From Cellulosilyticum sp. I15G10I2 (lineage in GTDB: Bacteria; Bacillota; Clostridia; Lachnospirales; Cellulosilyticaceae), in the NCBI RefSeq assembly GCF_900095725.1, contig NZ_FMMP01000009.1, positions 186,001 to 250,000 of the forward strand: DNA of 64,000 nucleotides, written 5' to 3'. A program made the position numbers and the translations under genes. Of the stretch, positions 8,865 to 17,318 are shown piece by piece (positions within the stretch are counted from its first letter, which is position 1; each line of letters begins with the position of its first letter). The notes under the pieces are model-generated. The model was not told where the DNA came from and did not search any database. It saw only the letters and a list, made by a program, of their open reading frames with translations.

Positions 8865-10631
8865 CTATTGCCTGCTTTTATAAAATGTCTGCATAATATA
8901 AAACGCTAGCTTTTTATGTTTTTTATCCTTTGAAAGAAGTCCCTTAATATTATATCCCTCTTGATATTTTGCATGTCTTCTTGGGGAACGGAAATCATAA
9001 AGTATCCAAGGGGTAGTGCCTTTAATATAGAGGGTTTTCTGAAAAATTTCTACTTGCTTTTTGAAAATATTTTCTTGGAAAGTTTCTGTTCCTAAATCAT
9101 GAATTGTCCCATGATGACCGGCTTTACCATCTCCTCCAAATTCACTGATTATTACTGGTTTGTTGGGATTTGAATTTTCTAAAATCTGAGTTAACTTATT
9201 AAAATCTGGATCGTACCATCCATAATACTCATTAATAGCCATAACATCTAGATATTCTTCTAATCTATCTTCTATTTTCAAATCCACATGATTAACTAAA
9301 CAAGCTGCTGTGATTAGTCTTGTTGGATCTAACTTTTTAGCAAGTATTGCTAGCTTGCTCATAAATGTAAGCCTTGAGTCTGTATCGGGATTTTCATTTC
9401 CAACTGACCAGCTGATAACACTAGCCCTATTTTTATCCCTTTTAATGAGTTCTGTTAACTGATTTTTTGCATCTTCTAAGCTTATACTATTATCAAATTC
9501 TATTGCCCAATACACAGGAATCTCTTCCCATAACATAATCCCGAGTTCATCTGCAAGTTGCGCTGCTCTTTCCGTATGTGGATAATGGGCAAGCCTCATA
9601 TAGTTACAGTTTAGTTCTTTTGCAAGTTTGATATTTTCAATAATTTCTTCATCTGTAATAGCCTTACCATTTGCAATACTTTCTTCATGGACACAAATCC
9701 CATTTAAATAAATAGGCTGATCATTGAGTAAAATAGCATTGCCTCGAACCTTAACCTGCCTAAATCCTATTTTTTCATGAATAATATCTTCTCCATATTG
9801 AAGTTTTACATCATATAAATATGGAGATTCCGGACTCCACAATTTTATCTGTTCTGGTTTTAAGATGAGTTTTCCTATTTTACCCTCAAGCGGGATACTT
9901 TGCTTAATTTCTAGTTCTGGTATTTCTAAATAAATTGTATCGCTGTTCTCTTCATTTATTTCTACTTCACATACTATTGTATCCAATGAATCATTATCAA
10001 GAGCTAGACTAAAGTCTTTAATATAAGCTTTTGGAAGGCGGATCATTTCTACATCTCTGTAAATACCACCATAATTAAACCAATCTGTATTGATAGTTGG
10101 TATCTGTTCTTTTTTTCTTGTATTATCTACCACCACAATAATACGATTTTCTTCTTTTAAAACATGGGTGACATCTATATAAAAAGGCGTAGAGCCCCCC
10201 TTATGACAACCTACAAATTCTCCATTAACAAAGACTTTAGCTTCATAATACACAGCCCCAAATTTAATGATTACTTTGTCTTCCCCTTGACTTTGATAGT
10301 TAAACTTCCTGCTGTAAACTGCTGGCCCTTCATAGTAAAAATACTCAGGCTTCTGTGTATTCCAAACACTTGGCACTACAGTCTCTTCCCATCCATCAAA
10401 ATCAAAATCTATGGGAATATCCCGGCCTTTATCATCCTTTCTCTTCTCTAAATACCACTCTGACCGCAAACAACTGTCATACACATCAATACAAAAATGC
10501 CAATAGCCATTCAGCTTTTCTTTCTCTCTGCCTCTGTCATAAACCATCATCTCATGATCAATCATTTGCTTATAATATTTTTCATCGTAATTGCTGTCAT
10601 GAATGTTTCCTACAAAGTTGTTAATTTCCAT
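8865..10631 (-). CDS. GH2 family beta-glycosidase, beta-glucuronidase-like
   Basis: 588 residues with GH2 architecture: sugar-binding jelly roll (about 30-195), Ig-like domain (about 200-295) and TIM barrel (from about 300). The acid/base Glu is E413 in SVGNEN and the nucleophile is E497 in VIISEFGG. Length and the NYMRLAHYPHTERAAQLADE block resemble bacterial beta-glucuronidases. There is no signal peptide, so it acts in the cytoplasm, removing terminal uronic acid or another beta-sugar from imported oligosaccharides. It is the last gene of the polysaccharide locus and lies 114 bp past the preceding gene, with a strong hairpin in that gap. Beta-galactosidase or another GH2 specificity cannot be excluded. 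Confidence 0.85.
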   Translation of the reverse strand: MEINNFVGNIHDSNYDEKYYKQMIDHEMMVYDRGREKEKLNGYWHFCIDVYDSCLRSEWYLEKRKDDKGRDIPIDFDFDGWEETVVPSVWNTQKPEYFYYEGPAVYSRKFNYQSQGEDKVIIKFGAVYYEAKVFVNGEFVGCHKGGSTPFYIDVTHVLKEENRIIVVVDNTRKKEQIPTINTDWFNYGGIYRDVEMIRLPKAYIKDFSLALDNDSLDTIVCEVEINEENSDTIYLEIPELEIKQSIPLEGKIGKLILKPEQIKLWSPESPYLYDVKLQYGEDIIHEKIGFRQVKVRGNAILLNDQPIYLNGICVHEESIANGKAITDEEIIENIKLAKELNCNYMRLAHYPHTERAAQLADELGIMLWEEIPVYWAIEFDNSISLEDAKNQLTELIKRDKNRASVISWSVGNENPDTDSRLTFMSKLAILAKKLDPTRLITAACLVNHVDLKIEDRLEEYLDVMAINEYYGWYDPDFNKLTQILENSNPNKPVIISEFGGDGKAGHHGTIHDLGTETFQENIFKKQVEIFQKTLYIKGTTPWILYDFRSPRRHAKYQEGYNIKGLLSKDKKHKKLAFYIMQTFYKSRQ

Positions 10632-10700
10632 TATCCTATACCTCTCTTCTTTTAAAGTTAGTAAGCAATTTTTTGTATACTCCCTATTTTATATAGAACA

Positions 10701-10725
10701 GGCGGCAAAGCTTAAGCCTGCCGCC
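10701..10725 (-). terminator. Intercistronic GC-rich hairpin
   Basis: GGCGGCA (10701-10707) and TGCCGCC (10719-10725) pair around CTTAAGC-rich sequence. On the minus strand it follows the 10746-11540 gene and precedes the GH2 gene, with only a weak T-run, so it may be a partial terminator or an RNA-stability element. Confidence 0.5.
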
Positions 10726-10745
10726 ATCTATTTTTCATCTCATCT

Positions 10746-11540
10746 TTAATCTTGTTTTTCAACACCATATACTTCTATCTGTGTTAAAGCTGGGAAAGGT
10801 GATGGATCATCTGCCTTAATTAAATCGCTTAAACTAAGCTGCGTTATCTCCTTATCAGCAATCACTTTCACGTGAGGCAGTGCACTCTTTTCCATATACC
10901 AAACAAGCGAGGTCCCGTCTGAAAAAGAAACTGTTACTTGCCTCCACCAATTATCATGAGGAAAATCAGCTCTTGTATAGAGTACAAGTTTATTCACGAC
11001 AACTGTTCTTCCAAAATCTAATGTGAACTGAGCATCGTCTTGTCTATTGATTCCCCAAGACTGATAAGGCCACTCTCCATGGGACAGATTCATTTTAACC
11101 CCATCAATCGCATTCCTAGCTGCAAATACTGCTTCTCCTCTTGTTTCAACATTAGCAAGAGCATGGGGATAACTCGATAAGTTCTCATGCTGATCCATTA
11201 CATTTTTAGCAAGATTACGGTAAGCATAGATTTCTTCTTTTGTTGCCCCTCTAGCTGTTATTAAATGTAGATTGCCACAAAATGTTTTTGGAGAATAGCT
11301 TCCTCGTTTTTCCTTTACCGGTATATAGTATTTGATTTCTCCAGTCATATAAACAAGTGCTTCTCCAAGGGCCTCATCCACCTGTATAGCTACATAGGCC
11401 GGATACTTGGAACTCGAAATCTTAATATGATCCCCTTCTTCGTACTCCCTATTACACAGGACTCCTACTTCCTCTTCACATTGATTACTACAAACGACTA
11501 TTCCCTCGGAAGTCAAAACTTCCAAACACAATGTTTTCAT
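10746..11540 (-). CDS. Discoidin-like (F5/8 type C-like) protein of the polysaccharide locus
   Basis: 264 residues without signal peptide or membrane helix. The C-terminal half (about 130-262) looks like a galactose-binding/discoidin beta-sandwich: AARNAIDG, then SWGINRQDDAQFTLDFG, VVVNKLVLYTRADFPHDNWW, and a final LTQIEVYG strand. The N-terminal 120 residues have no family I recognise. Its place between a lyase and a GH2 enzyme suggests carbohydrate binding or a lyase accessory role, but no catalytic motif is visible. It starts 15 nt after the lyase stop region with a GAGGAGG site and is clearly in the same operon. Confidence 0.75.
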   Translation of the reverse strand: MKTLCLEVLTSEGIVVCSNQCEEEVGVLCNREYEEGDHIKISSSKYPAYVAIQVDEALGEALVYMTGEIKYYIPVKEKRGSYSPKTFCGNLHLITARGATKEEIYAYRNLAKNVMDQHENLSSYPHALANVETRGEAVFAARNAIDGVKMNLSHGEWPYQSWGINRQDDAQFTLDFGRTVVVNKLVLYTRADFPHDNWWRQVTVSFSDGTSLVWYMEKSALPHVKVIADKEITQLSLSDLIKADDPSPFPALTQIEVYGVEKQD

Positions 11541-11555
11541 GTGAGTTCCTCCTCA

Positions 11556-13571
11556 TTACCATTTTAAAACTGTCCCAATACGCTCTTCACCTTGAGTTCG
11601 GTCAAATACTACAACCTGCCCAAAGCCAATGCATCCGTCTGCATAAAATGTATCTGTTGGTGAGGCATACTCTTGGTGTGCAACCACAACGGTATAAGCT
11701 TGATCTCCTTTATGAATAGTGACAGCTTCAATAACATCATCGGCAAAGGTAATATGTTTAAAATTAGACTTCACTTCTAACTTTTCTACTTGAATTTCTT
11801 CTGGTACTAATGGATTTGATATGCCAATTACTGAAATTACAGACTTGAACCCTTTCCCTTCAATCTGTGTCACGAGAGCTAAGTTTTCTTCATAATGGTT
11901 ATAATGTCTGGAAACCTGAGATGCTCTTAGCTGTTTTTCAATACCTGGCGTTGCAAAAACGAGCTCTGCTCTGTTTTTTTCGCTCGTATAAATCACGTTT
12001 TCTTTACACGATACCGTCCCTGCATTGTTAAAGTGGAAATATTGTTGATATTTATGTTCAGTAGAAGCATAAAATTCATCTACCAAAACATATATATCCG
12101 GCTTGATATAAATGATTTTACGATTTACAAAAACACCGCCGCCAACAAGAGACATATATCCCAGATGGCCACCCTCTGCATAGTCATACGCTTTATCAAA
12201 ATAATGTCTTTGATTAGCAGCTTGTGCAAGTTTAGAGCATTCCCAAGGATCTTTACATACCGTAAAGTCTAGACCATCTACTGTTATTGTATTATGGGCA
12301 GCTGGATCCTTAAATAAATAGCGCTCTGGCTTATCAACATAGGTATACCGGCCAGCATCAATCAATATATCTTCGCCATTTGCAAAAAGATCTATGTGCA
12401 GTTTATCAGAGTGGCCATGTCCAGCCCCTAACGTTCCACAATGAAAATGCATAAAATAAGCATTCTCACTCCAGTCTGAACGCATGTAAATATTCCCACT
12501 GTCCAATAAAGCATGCGCTGTATCCTTTGGCATTTCAGCTAAGATAGTCTTGTACTCTTCTACGGCCTTCATTCCCAGATCCCAAATACAATCAAAATCA
12601 AAAGTCCCATAGCCACCAAATTTCAAAATGGGATCCTTAAACAGATAAGCCCCTTTTGTAATGATATCTCGTACATCAATATCATCACTGTCACCTTGCA
12701 TAATTTCATGGTGATTTGGTTTTTTCCAGTATAGATTAACCTCACACATCGCTTTAACCTTTTCAAGTATAAGATCTGGTAAAATAATGTTATTACGCTG
12801 TGCCAGTATAAGTATATCTAAATAGCAGTGGTTAACTTCATTATGATACATAGGTGACTGCTCCCAGTGCGTACCATCCCTATAAACTTGAATCTTTATT
12901 TCTTCTGTTAGTCTTTCAATGGCTGTTTGAACGTACTCTTTTGTCCTCTTAGATTGTGGTAAAAAAACACCCGCCATAAACAAACCGTGGTTTTGTAAAA
13001 TTCCCCAGTTGCTCATTAACCTAAATGTATCATAAACTTCCATCAGGTACTCTGCATGATCTGTAATAGCATCAAAAAACTTACTGCATACCTCTTCCGT
13101 TAAGTGCGTACTGTTTTCAAAATAACAGAAGGCCTTCAGCCAATACTCTAAGCGAAGCCCCGCTTCAATGGTCCGCCATGCAAGTTTACATTTTTCATCT
13201 TTTCGCTTCACACGATCTATCCAGTTACACAACTGGTGGACAAAGATTTTAGCATACTTTTCATCTTTAGTCATCACATACGCCTGCCCAAGGCAAATAA
13301 AAAATCGGTGTCTATTAAAGGCATAAATCCATTCTGGGTCATCAGCCGGCATATGCATCCAGTCAATTTCTCCATCAAATACTACTGGTTCATAAGTTCT
13401 TTCCATATCCCAACGTAAGTTGAATAAGTATGATTGATTACAAACATCGTCTGCAATCTCAATGATTTTACGGACTTCTTCTTCACAATACGTCTTGACG
13501 TAGTTTGCGATTTCATCCGGCTGATCTATAAAAAAACAGTGCTTCCTCGCAAAAAATTCATTTTTAAGCAT
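11556..13571 (-). CDS. Heparinase II/III-like polysaccharide lyase (heparinase III/PL12-like layout)
   Basis: About 671 residues. An alpha/alpha toroid (roughly 1-340) is followed by a beta-sandwich. Residues placed like those of heparinase III are Asn/His in NWGILQNHG (about 188-196), Tyr/His in WEQSPMYH (about 236-243), and the His/Asp cluster in GAGHGHSDKLHIDL (about 382-395). Such enzymes cleave uronic-acid glycosidic bonds by beta-elimination. There is no signal peptide, unlike secreted heparinases, so the substrate is probably an imported oligosaccharide. I place the start at 13571, where AGAAGGGA precedes the ATG; the longer frame to 13616 would overlap the upstream gene. Substrate (heparan, hyaluronan, alginate or another glycuronan) is not determined by sequence alone. 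Confidence 0.87.
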   Translation of the reverse strand: MLKNEFFARKHCFFIDQPDEIANYVKTYCEEEVRKIIEIADDVCNQSYLFNLRWDMERTYEPVVFDGEIDWMHMPADDPEWIYAFNRHRFFICLGQAYVMTKDEKYAKIFVHQLCNWIDRVKRKDEKCKLAWRTIEAGLRLEYWLKAFCYFENSTHLTEEVCSKFFDAITDHAEYLMEVYDTFRLMSNWGILQNHGLFMAGVFLPQSKRTKEYVQTAIERLTEEIKIQVYRDGTHWEQSPMYHNEVNHCYLDILILAQRNNIILPDLILEKVKAMCEVNLYWKKPNHHEIMQGDSDDIDVRDIITKGAYLFKDPILKFGGYGTFDFDCIWDLGMKAVEEYKTILAEMPKDTAHALLDSGNIYMRSDWSENAYFMHFHCGTLGAGHGHSDKLHIDLFANGEDILIDAGRYTYVDKPERYLFKDPAAHNTITVDGLDFTVCKDPWECSKLAQAANQRHYFDKAYDYAEGGHLGYMSLVGGGVFVNRKIIYIKPDIYVLVDEFYASTEHKYQQYFHFNNAGTVSCKENVIYTSEKNRAELVFATPGIEKQLRASQVSRHYNHYEENLALVTQIEGKGFKSVISVIGISNPLVPEEIQVEKLEVKSNFKHITFADDVIEAVTIHKGDQAYTVVVAHQEYASPTDTFYADGCIGFGQVVVFDRTQGEERIGTVLKW

Positions 13572-13599
13572 AATTATTCCCTTCTTCCATTTATCCCTA

Positions 13600-15435
13600 C
13601 TATTTTCTATATACAACTTTTATACAAATATCAATGCACTTCTCGAGTCCTACATGATATTTAATAATAATACGATCAACTTCTTTCTCCACGGAAAAAT
13701 GATTTCTATATTTTTCTCGTATGATCTCACATGTTGCTTGAGGATCAAAAGATATATATGCATCTAGCTGATTGCCGCTTATTTTAACTTGCCCCGGTTT
13801 GACTTGTGCAGCATCTAGATGAGTAATAAAAACTTCTTCTACTCTATTTCCTTCATTTGTAAATTTAAACGTATCTATAAGATTTAATACTAATCCCTCA
13901 GCCTGCCAGTTAAAGGTTCGATGGTATTTATCAAGCTGCGGGCTAAGATACGCTTCCTTTAAATCTAACTGCATCATAGCGCTTTCATGCTTTGCTGCTT
14001 CTACAACAACATAGCTTCTATGTTCTTTCCCTGCTATTTGATAGGTATTATTAATTACAGGAACTGAATGACCCTTCGATGAGGCGTGTAAAAATTCATA
14101 TCGCTTTTTACTAAAAAAATCTCTAACATATTCCGGGGCCCCTAAATCGCAAAAAATAGTCTCACCATGACAGTGTAAAATAAAGTGACCTAAGTCATTA
14201 TGGTTATGGGGTTCATCATTATGTCCGCCTTTTACTGCAAAAGCACAAAACCGCCCTTTTTGATCTACTGTTCTACTAATAAACCACTGACTTTCTTCAA
14301 AAAAATAATCTCCTGTTTTTATAGACTGCGACACACTAGGGACAAAATCTAAACTCCAAAAAACGTTTCTCACCATAAGTGCCCATTTACTGGTATGATC
14401 TCTTGAAATGCTATTCTCTTGAGGGAATATATAACTTTCACCCTCAAAAGTCTTTGTTAAATAGTTAAGGATCCCGTATTCCCCAGGCCATTTATCCCCA
14501 GGTGTATCCGAAAAGTTAATTGTTTCTTGATTTGGAAACTGTAAATACCTGGGCAGCTCTGCTATCTTTTTTATCTTACTATCTCTATACATTAAGTCTA
14601 CTCTGCCACAAGTTCTTTCTTTAAGAAGCTGTGCAAAATAAATGTAAAAACTAAATCCATATTGCCAATATCCAAGCCCCTCAGTAGTGACTCCATCTTT
14701 ATCAAATCCCTCAATATACGCATCCATACTGCCAATAATGCGGTGCAGAAATTTTGCAAGTCTAGGGCCATCTTTGACTGTATAAATAGCCGTACACCCT
14801 ATAGCTCCTGCACATACCGAAGACCAATTCATCTGCCAATCTTCCCATCTAAAAGTTCTCTTTTCATAAGAGTCAATAATTCTTCTGTCAATCTCCTTCT
14901 CGATACGATATACCAATAAAGGATGAAGCTTATCCTTTAAAAGAGACAAAATCTCAGCAAAATAAAAACCTGTTTCTGCAGCAAATAAAGCTATATCTTC
15001 ATCAGCCTCTACGCCTGCTTTTGCTATGTCTTCCCGAGTAAGCGGCACATGTGCCGGCAGCTCCCATGAATACTCATTACACCAAGACCAAAGTCTTTCC
15101 TCTATAGCTTCTATAAATCTATCTTTTCTTTCTATAACTTCTGCAAGTACCAAAGTATGAAGTTCTTTTTTACTTTCAAAAAAGAGGGTTTCATAATTGA
15201 TTCTATTCCCATTCTGCAAAAAATCTATAAAGCGCCTAAAAGGTAGATCTATAATTGGCTTTTGCTTAATAGCTTCTGCATCCTTAATAACATCTTTTAT
15301 AATATGGGCTGTTACAGGGCTTTCCTGTGCTTTTATGATATTATCTTTAGTTCTTATCTCAGGAAATAATGTATAGCCATGTGCATCGCCGTACTTCAGG
15401 GCCTCTCGTATTTCAAATAAGCTAATACTCCGCAC
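13600..15435 (-). CDS. Second heparinase II/III-like lyase, divergent type
   Basis: 611 residues, also without signal peptide. Features in order are WEDWQMNWSSVCAG at 197-210, GVTTEGLGYWQYG at 248-260 (candidate catalytic Glu and Tyr) and HNHNDLGHFILH at 410-421, which matches the His/Asp metal-site strand of the heparinase II/III C-terminal domain. It is clearly a different subfamily from the neighbouring lyase and closer in layout to heparinase II. The start is GTG at 15435 with AGGAGGGA upstream. It is the first gene after the 700-bp palindrome-rich gap, so it may have its own promoter there. Confidence 0.85.
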   Translation of the reverse strand: MRSISLFEIREALKYGDAHGYTLFPEIRTKDNIIKAQESPVTAHIIKDVIKDAEAIKQKPIIDLPFRRFIDFLQNGNRINYETLFFESKKELHTLVLAEVIERKDRFIEAIEERLWSWCNEYSWELPAHVPLTREDIAKAGVEADEDIALFAAETGFYFAEILSLLKDKLHPLLVYRIEKEIDRRIIDSYEKRTFRWEDWQMNWSSVCAGAIGCTAIYTVKDGPRLAKFLHRIIGSMDAYIEGFDKDGVTTEGLGYWQYGFSFYIYFAQLLKERTCGRVDLMYRDSKIKKIAELPRYLQFPNQETINFSDTPGDKWPGEYGILNYLTKTFEGESYIFPQENSISRDHTSKWALMVRNVFWSLDFVPSVSQSIKTGDYFFEESQWFISRTVDQKGRFCAFAVKGGHNDEPHNHNDLGHFILHCHGETIFCDLGAPEYVRDFFSKKRYEFLHASSKGHSVPVINNTYQIAGKEHRSYVVVEAAKHESAMMQLDLKEAYLSPQLDKYHRTFNWQAEGLVLNLIDTFKFTNEGNRVEEVFITHLDAAQVKPGQVKISGNQLDAYISFDPQATCEIIREKYRNHFSVEKEVDRIIIKYHVGLEKCIDICIKVVYRK

Positions 15436-15541
15436 GATCTTCCCTCCTGACTTTTAAAAAATTAGTTGGTTGTATAGCTGTGAAACTTTGGATTATCAAA
15501 GTTTATAATTTATACTTATATTTTTTATAGACAGTTCCGCC

Positions 15542-15622
15542 AGGGAGTGAGGGGGCTTTTTAAGATCTCCACGCCTACCCACAGCCAACCCGAGTCGATC
15601 TGAAAAAGCCCCCTCACTCCCT
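15542..15622 (-). repeat. Palindromic element, family B copy 2
   Basis: Arms at 15542-15567 and 15597-15622 (26 bp, one mismatch) carry GGGAGTGAGGGGGC and its complement. The loop, read on the minus strand, is GACTCGGGTTGGCTGTGGGT followed by AGGCGTGGA, nearly identical to that of copy 1 at 2859-2939, while the arms are unrelated to copy 1. It lies upstream of the lyase gene that starts at 15435. Confidence 0.85.
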
Positions 15623-15791
15623 AGCTATCGTTTCTCAATTTAAAGTAAAATAATAAAACATATCTTGAGCTTGATTTGCTTTTTGAATATTTAGTCCTCA
15701 CCTTTTAAATAATTAACTTTCTCAATCTAGAATTTCCAACACCTAGCAATGAGGGAAGGGATATCTTTTGGGTCAATTCGGATTGGCGTGG

Positions 15792-16066
15792 CAGACTGTC
15801 CTAAAACTAATTCAAATCTCAATAATTCAAAGCTTAGCAGGGGAGATTTTAGGGTTCGGAAGTTGCCTCTGTAGTATTTCGTTAAGAAAATCTTAGCAGT
15901 TTATTCAAATGGTTTTTAGGGAGACTGTTTGAGCTCAGCGAGTTTCGACCGTTCATTTGAAGAAAGTGCTTAGATTTTTAGAAATACGCAAGCGAGTAAC
16001 TGGAGAACCCTAAAATTCTCCTGCGGATCTATTGATAACTATTAGCAGTAGTTTTCGAACAGTCTG
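15792..16066. mobile_element. MITE-like insertion with CAGACTGT terminal inverted repeats
   Basis: CAGACTGTCCTAAAACTA at the left end mirrors TAGTTTTCGAACAGTCTG at the right end (about 18 bp, two or three mismatches). The 275-bp segment has no reading frame and contains the family A palindrome 15836-16024. It appears to have landed in the loop of family B copy 3; TGG occurs on both sides and could be a short target duplication, though three bases are weak evidence. Confidence 0.55.
15836..16024. repeat. Palindromic element, family A copy 1
   Basis: 189 bp that align along their full length with 18666-18852. It is a long imperfect inverted repeat: GATTTTAGGGTT near the left end with AACCCTAAAAT near the right, then AGTTGC/GTAACT, AAATCTTAGCA/TGCTTAGATTT, and TTCAAATG/CATTTGAA around a core CTGTTTGAGCTCAGCGAG. 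It does not code for protein. The outermost bases differ between copies but stay complementary (GCAGGGGA with TCTCCTGC here, GCAAGAAG with CTTCTTGC in copy 2). Confidence 0.85.
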
Positions 16067-16138
16067 ATGGGTTAGCATGGAGCCACAGATGATATTCCTC
16101 TCCCTTCTGCGACCCCAAATCAGAATCTTATTATCCCC

Positions 16139-17308
16139 TTATTTCTCTAACGCATGGTCAGGTTGTATATCCTTACCTTGCCATAACTTCTCCATAGTAA
16201 TCTCTTGATCCTCATCATTCCAGAAGTCACTCTCATCATCTAATCCTAGACTTAAAAATACTGCGGTGCATAAGTATAAACTGCCTGTAGAAATATAAAC
16301 TTCTCCTAGACTAGGCTGATTACCATATAATCCAATATTCAGCCACCCATCCTCATCAAACGTGGTAGATGCTTCTAGGCACTTAATAATCACCTTTGTT
16401 AATCCACAGCGTACTTGCCCCGCTGTAATCTCTTCTGGCAGCTTTTCTAGCCACGCCATAACAGCTAAGTGGTGAAAGGCCCCCATTCTATAAGTGATAG
16501 ATCTGCCATGAGGATTAAAGCTTCCATCTGGATGAATAGACATTTCCTGTATTCTGGAATAGCGCTTAGCACGTTCAAGAACTTTGGGATAATGTGCATT
16601 AAAATCTCTGTAATCATCTTTAATAGTTTCTAATATTTCTACAAGAAATGGTTGAATAACATAGCTGTTATAGTAGTCTAAGTGAAAATCTTTGCCATCA
16701 CTATAAAGGCCATCTCCCATATACCAAGCTTCCATTTGCTTATAACCGTAGTCTATTCTGACAATGTCATAGTCCTCTCCTACTGTATAAAAGAAGGCTT
16801 CTATCATACTGCTAAATAAAATCCAATTACAGTAATAAGGCTGTATTTCCCTTGTTTCTTTAAAATATGTAATTATTTTCTTTTGTGTTTTTATATTTAA
16901 TGAATCCCATAAAGATTCTTTTGCCCTTATTAAAGCACCCGCTAAAAAAGCTGTATCAACCAGTACTTGAGGCAAAAGCTTTCCTTCTTTTTTGATATAA
17001 ACGAAATCATTGGCGTCTTCATCTACTGCATTTGCAATAGCCTTAAGTGCTAGTTTTAAATAATACTGCTGCTTTTGCCGCTCCTCATCACTTATAGCCT
17101 TTGCATTAAACCATGGGGCCATACCGTAAAGTGTCCGGCTTAAGGCTTCTAAATAAGTACAATACTCCCGATCATGGGCTTCTTTATGTTTTTTGATTGG
17201 CATATTACATTTTAATGTATCATTTGCCATGTTATATAAAACTGGGTGAGCAATCTTAATGAGACTATCAACCCATATCCTTCTGGTCTTTGCTGTTTGT
17301 TCATTCAT
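16139..17308 (-). CDS. DUF2264 family protein
   Basis: 389 residues with the opening block of DUF2264, EYCTYLEALSRTLYGMAPWF at 48-67, and later HPDGSFNPHGRSITYRMGAF. The fold is expected to be an alpha-helical toroid like those of GH88/GH105 enzymes and lyases. Members are common in uronic-acid polysaccharide loci, but I know of no firm activity for them. There is no signal peptide. It starts 10 nt after the GH88 stop, so the two are translated from one message; downstream lies the palindrome-rich gap. A role as a hydrolase or lyase on unsaturated uronate products is plausible but unproven. Confidence 0.82.
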   Translation of the reverse strand: MNEQTAKTRRIWVDSLIKIAHPVLYNMANDTLKCNMPIKKHKEAHDREYCTYLEALSRTLYGMAPWFNAKAISDEERQKQQYYLKLALKAIANAVDEDANDFVYIKKEGKLLPQVLVDTAFLAGALIRAKESLWDSLNIKTQKKIITYFKETREIQPYYCNWILFSSMIEAFFYTVGEDYDIVRIDYGYKQMEAWYMGDGLYSDGKDFHLDYYNSYVIQPFLVEILETIKDDYRDFNAHYPKVLERAKRYSRIQEMSIHPDGSFNPHGRSITYRMGAFHHLAVMAWLEKLPEEITAGQVRCGLTKVIIKCLEASTTFDEDGWLNIGLYGNQPSLGEVYISTGSLYLCTAVFLSLGLDDESDFWNDEDQEITMEKLWQGKDIQPDHALEK

Positions 17309-17318
17309 ATTCTGATCC

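Larger units (their letters stand above)
15751..16107 (+). repeat. Family B copy 3, split by a nested insertion
   Basis: Outer arms GAGGGAAGGGATATC (15751-15765) and GATATTCCTCTCCCTTC (16091-16107) are imperfectly complementary. The left half of the loop, TTCGGATTGGCGTGG (15777-15791), matches the family B core CTCGGGTTTGGCTGTGG, and the right half TGGGTTAGCATGGA after 16067 matches TGGGTAGGCGGGA. Between these halves sits the 275-bp insertion 15792-16066. Sequence decay is greater than in copies 1 and 2. Confidence 0.6.

Noticed and set aside
13571-13616. Longer N-terminus of the 671-residue lyase
   Set aside because: It would overlap the preceding gene and lacks a ribosome-binding site; the ATG at 13571 has one.
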